Shown here: positions 8,642-16,500 of the stretch, piece after piece
How the letters are laid out: every line of letters begins with the position of its first letter
Position numbering within the stretch: the stretch's first letter is position 1
From: Myxococcales bacterium
GTDB taxonomy: Bacteria; Myxococcota_A; Polyangia; Polyangiales; Polyangiaceae
Direction of reading: 5' to 3'
Length of the DNA stretch: 42,231 bases
NCBI GenBank assembly: GCA_013297655.1
Contig: JAAFHV010000049.1
Coordinates: forward strand, 1-42,231
Program-made: the position numbers and the translations under genes
The notes under the pieces: model-generated
What the model was told of the DNA's origin: nothing
Databases searched by the model: none
Seen by the model: the letters and a program-made list of their open reading frames with translations, nothing else

Positions 8642-8714
8642 CGGTGTCGCCCGCAGGGATATGGACGCCAGCCTCACGCGCGATGCAACCGCGCCGGGGC
8701 TGGCAGTACCGGAG

Positions 8715-9575
8715 CTACGAGGGGGACCGCCGGGTCGGCCGCTTCTGCACCATCACCGACGGCGGCTTCCCGAAGTGCTCGCGAAACGCCACTGTGAACG
8801 AGGCGGGGTTCTCGTAGCCGACCCGCAACGCGACCTCGGAGATCGTGCCGTATCCGCTCCGGAGGAGCACGAGCGACTCTTCGAGACGTCGCGCGCGCCA
8901 ATGCTCTCCCGGACCGTGTCCGAGCTCGCGGCGAAACGCGCGTAGGAGGCTGCTCTCGCTCGTGCCGATCGCCTTCGCCAGCGCCGCCATCGGCTCCGGA
9001 GCGAAGAGTCGCGACTCGATGCGAGCGAGCGCGCGCTCCACCATCTCGCTGTGGCGATGGGCGGAGCTCGCGCGGTCCGTGCCGCTCTTTCGATCGCGAA
9101 GCAGGAAGAAGATCTCCTTCGCGATTTCGGTCTCCAGGAAGCGGGTCGCGACGTTGTCGTCGGCGGCGAGCACGGTGCGCTCGAAGACGTACCGGTGCAC
9201 GATCTCGTGGACCCAGACCGTCCTCGGGAGGAGCTCGGCGACGGTGAGCCACGCGCGGAACTGGCCAGCATCGACCCCGAGCGCGACGAACGCGCGCGCC
9301 GTTTTCTCGATCAGGTCGTCCGTAAGACGGAGGAAAAATAGGCGCCCGCCCGCCGCGCGTGTGGTCGCTCGAGCGGTCGCCCGGTGCGGACACACGAGCA
9401 TCGTGGCGTGGTCTACCACGTAGGATTCGCCCGCAAGATCCAAGGTCGCGTGGGTGCGCTCGGCGCCGACGACGAGCGAGATGGGCTCGAGCACGCGTCG
9501 CGTCGCTCGCTCGGGGAGGAGCCCGACCACCCCGAGCCCCAGCCGCCCGCGGGTTGACGGTTTTTGCTGGATCAT
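8715..9575 (-). CDS. AraC-family transcriptional regulator
   Basis: About 286 residues from the ATG at 9575 (MIQQKPSTRG); longer in-frame starts would run into the divergent amylase gene. The N-terminal about 190 residues resemble the cupin-type effector domain of AraC-family regulators (VVDHATMLVCPHR, RLFFLRLTDDLIEK). The C-terminal about 95 residues are a standard double helix-turn-helix: ALAKAIGTSESSLLRAFRRE, then ISEVALRVGYENPASFTVAF, then REHFGKPPS. It is divergent from the alpha-amylase with 65 bp between the starts, so it is the obvious candidate to control amylase expression and its own gene (inference). It converges with the YrdC-like gene, 73 bp apart. Confidence 0.9.
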   Translation of the reverse strand: MIQQKPSTRGRLGLGVVGLLPERATRRVLEPISLVVGAERTHATLDLAGESYVVDHATMLVCPHRATARATTRAAGGRLFFLRLTDDLIEKTARAFVALGVDAGQFRAWLTVAELLPRTVWVHEIVHRYVFERTVLAADDNVATRFLETEIAKEIFFLLRDRKSGTDRASSAHRHSEMVERALARIESRLFAPEPMAALAKAIGTSESSLLRAFRRELGHGPGEHWRARRLEESLVLLRSGYGTISEVALRVGYENPASFTVAFREHFGKPPSVMVQKRPTRRSPS

Positions 9576-9640
9576 TGCCCGGCCTCGCACGGCTCGTGAC
9601 GGCGTCGCACGGTAAGAAGGGTGCATCGAAAGGCGGCACG

Positions 9641-11215
9641 ATGCACCTAGGAACTCGGACTTTGGCACTCGTGACGCTCCTCCTCCTCGGCGGGTGCGCG
9701 TCCGGCGAGGTGCGCGACGATGCGCTACCAGCCGCTTCGTTCCCGCCCGCAGCGACACCGACCCCGTCGACGAGCACGCCCCCTCCGGTATCGGCCGCCC
9801 TCGATTCGGAGGCTCGCGCGACGAAGGCGCTTCCCGATCGTCCTGCGCTTCCGACCGGGCCGCGGACCACGATGGTGCACCTCTTCGAGTGGCGCTGGGC
9901 GGACGTCGCTCGCGAGTGCGAAACGACCCTCGGTCCGGGAGGTTTCGCGGCGGTGCAGGTCTCCCCTCCACAAGAGCACGCCGAGCTGCCGACGCACCCG
10001 TGGTACGAGCGCTACCAGCCCGTGAGCTATCGCCTCGTCAGTCGAAGCGGCGATCGCGCCGCGTTCGTCGATATGGTGCGGAGGTGCAAAGCCGTCGCGG
10101 TCGATATCTACGTCGACGCGGTGCTGAACCATATGTCGTTCGTCGAATCCGGAGTAGGCAGTGGCGGTACTTCGTTCTCGCGCACGAGCTACCCCGGGAT
10201 TTACGATAGTCGCCACTTTCATGGCTGCGGGCGCGAGATCCGCGACCAGGGCTCGCGCGACGAGATTCACACCTGCGAGCTTGCCACTCTTCCGGACCTC
10301 GACACCGGCAACGAGCACGTTCGGAATATACTCGCGGCGTATCTGCAAGATCTCGTCGACGTCGGCGTAGCGGGTATTCGCGTCGACGCGGCAAAGCATA
10401 TATCCCCCACTGACTTGCAGGCGATCTTCGGTCGTGTGCGAGGGCCGCTCTACGTGTATCAAGAGGTCATCGACAACGACGGCCAAGGGGCCGTCACGTC
10501 GCAGGAGTACACCCCGCTCGGCGACGTGACCGAGCTTCGTTATGGCGCCGAGCTGAGTCGCGTGTTCCGGAATGGCAAGCTCGCCTGGCTCGAGACGTTC
10601 GGCGCACGCTGGGGATTCCTCGATAGCGCCGCCGCGATCGCGTTCGTCGACAATCACGACAACCAGCGCGGCCATGGGAGCGGCAACCCGCTCACGTCCG
10701 CCGAACGCGAGCTTTACGAGCTCGCGGTCGTGTTCATGCTCGCGTGGCCTTATGGCTACCCGCAGATCATGTCGAGCTACGCCTTCTCCGGCCCGAACGT
10801 GGGGCCCCCCTCCGACGCCGACGGCAAGACCAGGAGCGCCCTCACCCCGACAGGCGAGTGCGCTGCGGGCTGGATTTGTGAGCATCGATGGCCCGCGGTT
10901 GCGAGCATGGTTCAGTTTCGGAACACGACCTCCACGGCCTTCGTCACGACGAATTTTTGGACCGATGGTGATCGGCAAATCGCGTTCGGGAGGGGTGGGC
11001 GAGGGTTCGTCGTCATCAACGCGAGCGGGACAGCCATCGCGCGGCGGCTGCAGACGTCCCTCCCCGAGGGCGACTATTGCGACGTAATCGCGCGCGCTCC
11101 GCTCGTCCGAGGGTGCGCCGGCGGCCCGCTTCACGTCGACCGCGACGGCAGGGTCGACGTGCGCGTCGCGCCGATGCGCGCGCTCGCCCTCCAGATCGAT
11201 CGCCGCGGGGCCTGA
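9641..11215 (+). CDS. Secreted lipoprotein alpha-amylase, GH13 animal type
   Basis: 524 residues from the ATG giving MHLGTRTL, preceded by an AAGGCGG ribosome site. A lipobox (LLGGC, Cys19) and a Pro/Thr/Ser-rich linker tether it to the envelope. The catalytic domain resembles animal alpha-amylases: VHLFEWRW near the start, nucleophile Asp249 in GIRVDAAKH, acid/base Glu275 in YQEVID, transition-state Asp340 in FVDNHDNQRGHG, then the C-terminal beta domain with WICEHRW, MVQFRN and YCDVI. It should endo-hydrolyse alpha-1,4-glucans. The chloride ligands Arg247 and Asn338 are kept, but the position equal to pancreatic Arg337 is Gln375 (PQIMSSY), which suggests chloride independence. The divergent AraC gene is the likely regulator. 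Confidence 0.93.
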   Translation: MHLGTRTLALVTLLLLGGCASGEVRDDALPAASFPPAATPTPSTSTPPPVSAALDSEARATKALPDRPALPTGPRTTMVHLFEWRWADVARECETTLGPGGFAAVQVSPPQEHAELPTHPWYERYQPVSYRLVSRSGDRAAFVDMVRRCKAVAVDIYVDAVLNHMSFVESGVGSGGTSFSRTSYPGIYDSRHFHGCGREIRDQGSRDEIHTCELATLPDLDTGNEHVRNILAAYLQDLVDVGVAGIRVDAAKHISPTDLQAIFGRVRGPLYVYQEVIDNDGQGAVTSQEYTPLGDVTELRYGAELSRVFRNGKLAWLETFGARWGFLDSAAAIAFVDNHDNQRGHGSGNPLTSAERELYELAVVFMLAWPYGYPQIMSSYAFSGPNVGPPSDADGKTRSALTPTGECAAGWICEHRWPAVASMVQFRNTTSTAFVTTNFWTDGDRQIAFGRGGRGFVVINASGTAIARRLQTSLPEGDYCDVIARAPLVRGCAGGPLHVDRDGRVDVRVAPMRALALQIDRRGA

Positions 11216-11238
11216 GCCACGGGCGGAGGAGCACGTTC

Positions 11239-11283
11239 GCTCGGTCTCGCCCGTGCGCTCGGTCTCGCCCGTGCGCTCGGTTC
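11239..11283. repeat. 18-bp tandem repeat, about 2.5 copies
   Basis: GCTCGGTCTCGCCCGTGC occurs twice without a gap (11239-11256, 11257-11274), followed by a partial third copy. It lies 23 bp after the amylase stop in the 386-bp gap before the convergent gene ending at 11602. The rest of that gap holds no gene I can support. Confidence 0.7.
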
Positions 11284-11601
11284 GGTCACGCTCGCGGGGA
11301 TACCGCGTCTCGACTCACGCGGACGAGCTCGTCGGTCAAGACGCGAATCGCGCGGAGCGCGCGATAAGTCGGCGGCCGCTCCAAACAACGACTCTGCGCC
11401 GCGGTTCACGAGGACGGCCGCTCGCTTTCCGAGTCCGGTCCTCGGCCCGCCGAGGGAGGCCTGCGAGAGCGAGCGAATGCTCGGACGCAAGCGCCAAGCT
11501 GCTTCGCGGCGCGGTGGACTTCGCGCGTCGCGCCGCCGAACGGATAGGGGGTCTTCGTTGGCGCGCCGAGCCAAGCGTATGAAAGCTGGAGGGATCGATA
11601 G

Positions 11602-12894
11602 TTAGCGGGCCGGCGAGCGGGCCCACGTCGTGAGGGGCGTTCCGACCCGCGCATAGAGCAGCGCCTCCAATACGATGCCATTCGTATTCAAGGTGAGGGC
11701 GCGGTTCGGACGGTCTCCCTCTTCGTAGAAGCCGGCGAAAGCACCGGCCTTCGGGTCGCCGATCCATCGCATGGCCTTGTAGACACGCTCGGTGTCGGTG
11801 TTGCGGAAGAGCACGTGCCAGCCGATGGCGGCCTTTAGGCTGCTCCCCCTCTTGGATTCGGCTTCGTGACCGGAGGCATCGAGAGTGGTCCATGCTTTTC
11901 CGTCTACGTAGACCGAGTTGTAGACGAACCATGGTGAAGCATCGAGGTTGTCTTCCGACCACGCCGTCGGGACCCCAGTGCGTCGACCGCGTCGGATCTG
12001 GGCGAGGAGGACGCGCCCGGCGAGGTTGCTCGAGAGTGCCGCAAAACCATTTTCGAGGCCGTCGAGGACGTAAGGTTCGCTCGTGACGTAGTTGTGCGCC
12101 TCGGAGTCGTAGGTGTCGCGGCCGTCGACGGGGACGTAGATGTCCTCCACGGCGACGTAGCGAAGGTGGGCGAAGCTCGAGGCCTCTTTCGCGACGATGC
12201 CGATCTTGGCGAGGCCGTAGGCGGCGTACTGTTCGTAGCCGAGGCGCCCCTCTTGTTCGTAGGCCTCGGTCACGCCTCGGACGTCCGTCCCCATCAGGCG
12301 CCCGTCGCGCGCGAGCCGTTCGAGCTTCCAGCGAGCGAACACTGCCCGGCACGCCTCGCGGTGTCGCGGATACCGATCTCCGACGATCGTGAGCCACGAC
12401 GCGATGCGGCCCAAGTCGAGAGCAGAGAATCCAATTTCCTTCCTCGTCGTCACTTGCCCGTATCCAGTGGGGTAGAGCGCCTCGGCGTTGTACGCCTTGT
12501 TCGGCAGCTCGTTTCGATACAATGGTATCGCCGCGAGCGTCGAGAGGACACGAGCCATCCAATCGTCGAAGGCGGGGCGCTCTAGAATGCCGAGCTCGTG
12601 GGCCGCCGTCATGCCGGCGAGCTGGCTCGCGGCATCCCACATCGTGGTGGCGGGGAACGCGGCCGCCGACGACACGAGCCCGTTCTGGAGGCGGTTCTTC
12701 TCGAAGTAGGCCCACGCGGTCCGAGCGAGGGCGGCATCTTCCTCGGACAGCTCGACCGCGCGCGGGTGAGGCTTCGGGACGAAGCGCGTCTCCGCGGTAG
12801 TGAGCGCCGCGTGAGCGAGCGACGTGGCGACGAGAATGACGAGCGTGACGTGGAACGCGCGTGCACGGGCTACGATCACGTGGAATTTAGGCAT
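11602..12894 (-). CDS. DUF3131 protein A, exported
   Basis: 430 residues from the ATG giving MPKFHVIV. A hydrophobic segment (VTLVILVATSLAHA) is a signal peptide, so the protein acts outside the cytoplasm. The rest is a single DUF3131-type domain sharing with the two paralogues at 18383-21183: LPNKAYN, GFSALDLGR, EGRLGYEQYA, SEPYVLDGLENGF, AWSEDNLDASPWFVYN and NTNGIVLEALL. The alternation of helices and conserved Trp/Tyr/Glu/Asp motifs suggests an (alpha/alpha) barrel of the kind used by glycosidases (inference). The gene starts 8 bp after the OpgC-like gene stop, so the two form one operon. A role in trimming or modifying a glucan-like polymer fits the neighbourhood, but no enzymatic activity can be read from the sequence. 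Confidence 0.85.
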   Translation of the reverse strand: MPKFHVIVARARAFHVTLVILVATSLAHAALTTAETRFVPKPHPRAVELSEEDAALARTAWAYFEKNRLQNGLVSSAAAFPATTMWDAASQLAGMTAAHELGILERPAFDDWMARVLSTLAAIPLYRNELPNKAYNAEALYPTGYGQVTTRKEIGFSALDLGRIASWLTIVGDRYPRHREACRAVFARWKLERLARDGRLMGTDVRGVTEAYEQEGRLGYEQYAAYGLAKIGIVAKEASSFAHLRYVAVEDIYVPVDGRDTYDSEAHNYVTSEPYVLDGLENGFAALSSNLAGRVLLAQIRRGRRTGVPTAWSEDNLDASPWFVYNSVYVDGKAWTTLDASGHEAESKRGSSLKAAIGWHVLFRNTDTERVYKAMRWIGDPKAGAFAGFYEEGDRPNRALTLNTNGIVLEALLYARVGTPLTTWARSPAR

Positions 12895-12902
12895 GTTGTT
12901 GC

Positions 12903-14087
12903 TCAGCGGGGGACGATGTTGAAGAGGAACCGTGAGCGAACCATGGCGAGCAGCGCGACGAGGACTCCGAGCTGTACGATGGTGGTGATTTGGGCACTCT
13001 GCATCGGGAGGCCGAGCGCGTGCCACGCGACGACGAACGGGATATGGACGACGAACACGTACAGCGAGCTCTGACCGAGTGCGACGAGGCCAGGCCCGAT
13101 CGTGCGCGCGAAGAGCCGGTAGAAGCGGTCGAATAGCGAAAAAATCAACGTGAAGAGCGCAGCGGCGCTCGGGAGCCGCGCGAAGCCCATGCTGCTCCTG
13201 TCGGTCGCCGCGGTCCAAAACGCGCGGTCTACGACGCCGACCGGCCAAACCCCGAGCCGCGTGTCCAGGTGATTGGCAACCACCGAGGCGGCGACGCCCG
13301 CGACCGCGAGGATGGGAAGCAGCCAGCCCGGCGCGCGCCGGAGCACGTTGGACAGCGCCGTTCGGTGATAGCCGAATACGAATCCGACCACGTAGACGAG
13401 CTGCCACGCCGCGAGAACGAAGTACGGATGCTCGCGACCGAGCGGAGTCGCGCTGAGCGCGTAAGGGTGGAATTGGTGGAAGGCCCACGCCGCCGCGGAC
13501 GCGAGGAGTAGCGGCGCCGTCCACCCGCGTCGGAGCGCATAGAGCGCGACGGGGGACGCGCAGAGGAGCAGCACGTAGAGCTGGAGGACATCGAGTAGGC
13601 GCGGCGAAACGCCGAAAATGGGTATCGCGAGCATGGCCTTCCACGGTGGCGTGGCGAGCTCGCGAAAGATGGGGGCAGCGGCCCCGGCGTGAACGAGCGT
13701 GACGACCGCGGCGACGACCGCGAGCACGAGGTAGGTGCGGTACAGCGTCCCGGCGCGAGCGACGAGCGCGCGGCTCGCGGCGCGGAGCCCGCCGTCCTCG
13801 ACCCGCCGCAACGACGCGAAGCCGAGGACGAACCCAGAGAGAAAAACGAACGCTTCCGCTGCGCTTACGTAAATGCGGCCTTGGGTAACCGCATTGAGGT
13901 AGGAGCTTCCGGTGAGGTGGTTCGTCACCATGACGACGATCGCGAGCCCTCGCGCCATGTCGATGCGAAGGTCGCGCGAGCCATCGGCGACGTAGCGGAA
14001 GCCGGACAGAACCGACCCCCGCGACCTGGCTGGGGGCCTCACGGTGACCACGGCGTCGCGTGATTGGGGGAGGGTCGCCATGCGCAT
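12903..14087 (-). CDS. OpgC-like membrane acyltransferase
   Basis: 394 residues with about ten membrane segments after a cytoplasmic N-terminus of about 40 residues. The sequence RIDMARGLAIVVMVTNHL followed by AAEAFVFLSGFVLGFA is the N-terminal signature of OpgC-domain proteins, and LGQSSLYVFVVHIPFV near the C-terminus is the matching final block. OpgC in Proteobacteria adds succinyl groups to osmoregulated periplasmic glucans from the cytoplasmic acyl pool. Here the substrate is more likely the polymer made by the divergent GT2 operon. The gene heads a two-gene leftward operon with DUF3131 protein A. Its start lies 190 bp from the divergent GH2 gene, so both operons can be co-controlled. The acyl donor is unknown. 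Confidence 0.85.
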   Translation of the reverse strand: MRMATLPQSRDAVVTVRPPARSRGSVLSGFRYVADGSRDLRIDMARGLAIVVMVTNHLTGSSYLNAVTQGRIYVSAAEAFVFLSGFVLGFASLRRVEDGGLRAASRALVARAGTLYRTYLVLAVVAAVVTLVHAGAAAPIFRELATPPWKAMLAIPIFGVSPRLLDVLQLYVLLLCASPVALYALRRGWTAPLLLASAAAWAFHQFHPYALSATPLGREHPYFVLAAWQLVYVVGFVFGYHRTALSNVLRRAPGWLLPILAVAGVAASVVANHLDTRLGVWPVGVVDRAFWTAATDRSSMGFARLPSAAALFTLIFSLFDRFYRLFARTIGPGLVALGQSSLYVFVVHIPFVVAWHALGLPMQSAQITTIVQLGVLVALLAMVRSRFLFNIVPR

Positions 14088-14277
14088 GAGAACGGCGTCG
14101 CGGGCCGCGACTTAACGCGCTCTCGGGTCCTACCTTCGCCATCCCTCGTCGGGACCACCGAAGCCGTCGCCGCCGCATCCGACCGCCTTCGTTGCGATCC
14201 CGCGGTAGTGACGACCGACCTCGGTCCGAAGCTCGGTAAAGACTGAACGCGACCCTCCGCGCGCCGTTCTACGGACC
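14088..14277. promoter_or_regulatory. Divergent control region of the polysaccharide locus
   Basis: The 190 bp between the two divergent polysaccharide operons must hold both promoters. I see no clear -35/-10 or sigma-54 (GG-N10-GC) element. An inverted repeat GACCGA-CC-TCGGTC at 14213-14226 lies 52 bp upstream of the GH2 start codon and is a candidate operator. Confidence 0.45.
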
Positions 14278-16500
14278 ATGGAATCGACGACGAGCGTGAG
14301 GCGAGGGGCTTCGGTCCGACGATGGCTGCGGCGGATCGCGACGGCGGCCCTCGTCGTGATCGTGTTGTTGCTCGCGCGGCGGGGGGCGTGGAGCTCGCCG
14401 CAGGCGGCCGTACCTCCGATCGTGCGCGCGCGTCCCACCGCCGGGCCGGTCTCTCTCGACGGTCCGTGGAGCTTCCGCGTCGGCGACGCCGCGAGCGAAG
14501 TATCTCTCCCCGCGTCCTCGCCCGAGATGAGCGTTCCATCCAATTGGTACCAGCAAGGGCTCGACGTGGACGGGGTCGTCTGGTTCTCGCGTACCGTCGA
14601 GGTGCAGGCGCCGCTTTCGCACGGCCTCCTCCGGTTCGAGGGGGTCGATTACGAAGCACGGGTGTACTGGGACGACGCGGAGGTCGGACGCCATCGCGGA
14701 TACTTCGGCCCCTTCGCCTGTGAGCTCGGGCCCGTCGCGCCCGGGTCGCATCGACTCGCCGTGCGCGTCGACAGCCCCCGCGAAACGAAGGAAGCCTTCA
14801 GCCTCAAGAAGACCCTCATCAAGGGCGTCCTCGGGCACCACGATACGCGGCCCGGAGGGGCGTGGTCCGTGCGCGGCCAAGACGCGAACACGGGAGGTAT
14901 CTGGGGCAGCGTGAGCCTCGAGGATGGCGGGGCCGTCGCCGTCGACGATGTCCGCGTGACGACGCTCGCGACGGGACCCGAACGAGCCTCGCTCCGACTA
15001 CGCGCTCGCCTCGCACCGCGTGGAGAGGCCGCGAGCATCCGGTATCTCGTCCGTGACCCCGACGGCAACGTCGTCGCGGAGGGCTCGCTCGCAGACGTCG
15101 CTGCCCACGAAGCGGCGCGCGTCGCGGAGGTTCCCCTCGCCGTAGTCGGCCCCCGCTTGTGGTGGCCCCGCGAGCTCGGGAGCCAGCCTCTCTATAGCGT
15201 CGTCGTCGAAGTGGTGTCGGAGCGGGCGCGGACGACATCGGCGCCAGTACCGTTCGGCATCCGCACCGTCGTCAGGGACTTTCGCAGCAGGGTGGTCATC
15301 AACGGCGTGCCGACGTTCCTCCGCGGCGTCAACTACATCGGCTCGCTCTATCTCGCGACGCTCGGCGAGCGGGAGATTCGGCGCGACCTCGACCTCATGG
15401 TGGCGGCACACGTGAACGCAGTGCGAGTCCACGCGCACGTGACGTCGCCCGCGTTCTATCGCTTGGCCGACGCACTCGGCATTCTCGTCTGGCAGGACTT
15501 TCCACTCCAGTGGGGATACGACGACTCCGAGTCGTTCATTCGTGAGGCGGAGCGTCAAGTGAGCGAGATGGTCTCGCTCCTCGATCGGCACCCCTCGGTC
15601 GTGTTTTGGAGCGCAGACAACGAAGCTCCGTGGTCCTCCGATTGGATGAAGTGGAAGTACCCCGACTACGACCCCGACCAGAATCGCGCGCTCGGTGCCG
15701 CGCTCGCCAATCGCCTCGCGGAGGAAGATCCCGGTCGGCCATCGCAGGGGAACGCCCACCCCGCGGAGCACGCCTGGTCGGGCTGGTACGAAGGCACGTA
15801 TCGCGACTTCGCGAAGGCGACTGCGCAGCCGCTGATTACCGAATTCGGCGCGCAGGCGTTGCCCGATTTGTCGACTCTGAGGACGATCTTCCAGGATCGC
15901 GAGCTGTGGCCGATTCGCGGCGAGAACGCGCGAACCTGGGACTATCACAACTTCCAGCTCCACGAGACGCGCGACATCGCGAGAGTGCCAATCGGTACCA
16001 CGATCGAGGGCCTCGTCGCGGGCACCCAGGCGTATCAATCGAAGCTCACGCAGTTCGCCGCCGAGAATCTACGTCGTCAGAAATGGCAGCCGGTCGCGGG
16101 TATCTTCCAGTTCATGTTCGTCGAGCACTGGCCTTCGGTGAGCTGGGGCGTCGTCGACTACCTTCGCCGACCGAAGCCTGGATACGGCGCGCTCGGCCGC
16201 GCATTCCAGCCCGTCCTCGCGGTCGCCCACCGCCTACCGCGGTCGGCCCTCCTCGCCATCGACGTGGTCGACGATCGGCTCGTCGGTACGTCCGGTGCGG
16301 TGCTCCGCGTCGTCTACGAGGGAGAGAAGGATAGAACGACGGTGGAGCTACCGGTCGCCACCCGCGCGAACGACGTCGTGCGGCTCGTCGACGCCATCGC
16401 CTGTCCCTCGAGGGACGCGTCTCTCCGCCTCTCCCTCGTCGACGCGAGCGGGATAGTCGTCTCCGAGAATACCTACGCAGCGGGATATTTCGAACCATGA
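14278..16500 (+). CDS. Glycoside hydrolase family 2 enzyme, exported or membrane-anchored
   Basis: 740 residues. An Arg-rich N-terminus and one hydrophobic segment (ATAALVVIVLLLA) act as a signal anchor or signal peptide. The GH2 layout follows: jelly-roll sugar-binding domain (VPSNWYQQGLD ... VWFSRTVEV), immunoglobulin-like domain (RLWWPRELGSQPLY), then a TIM barrel (FLRGVNYIGS). The acid/base is Glu449 in FWSADNEAPW and the nucleophile Glu522 in LITEFGAQ. Family members cleave beta-linked galactosides, mannosides, glucuronides or glucosaminides; the specificity cannot be read here. The stop overlaps the GT2 start by 4 bp (ATGA). A beta-glycosidase translationally coupled to a polysaccharide synthase most likely trims or proofreads the nascent polymer in the periplasm (inference). 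Confidence 0.9.
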   Translation: MESTTSVRRGASVRRWLRRIATAALVVIVLLLARRGAWSSPQAAVPPIVRARPTAGPVSLDGPWSFRVGDAASEVSLPASSPEMSVPSNWYQQGLDVDGVVWFSRTVEVQAPLSHGLLRFEGVDYEARVYWDDAEVGRHRGYFGPFACELGPVAPGSHRLAVRVDSPRETKEAFSLKKTLIKGVLGHHDTRPGGAWSVRGQDANTGGIWGSVSLEDGGAVAVDDVRVTTLATGPERASLRLRARLAPRGEAASIRYLVRDPDGNVVAEGSLADVAAHEAARVAEVPLAVVGPRLWWPRELGSQPLYSVVVEVVSERARTTSAPVPFGIRTVVRDFRSRVVINGVPTFLRGVNYIGSLYLATLGEREIRRDLDLMVAAHVNAVRVHAHVTSPAFYRLADALGILVWQDFPLQWGYDDSESFIREAERQVSEMVSLLDRHPSVVFWSADNEAPWSSDWMKWKYPDYDPDQNRALGAALANRLAEEDPGRPSQGNAHPAEHAWSGWYEGTYRDFAKATAQPLITEFGAQALPDLSTLRTIFQDRELWPIRGENARTWDYHNFQLHETRDIARVPIGTTIEGLVAGTQAYQSKLTQFAAENLRRQKWQPVAGIFQFMFVEHWPSVSWGVVDYLRRPKPGYGALGRAFQPVLAVAHRLPRSALLAIDVVDDRLVGTSGAVLRVVYEGEKDRTTVELPVATRANDVVRLVDAIACPSRDASLRLSLVDASGIVVSENTYAAGYFEP

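Noticed and set aside
9725-11134. 469-residue minus-strand ORF opposite the alpha-amylase
   Set aside because: Shadow frame; the plus-strand product keeps every catalytic residue.
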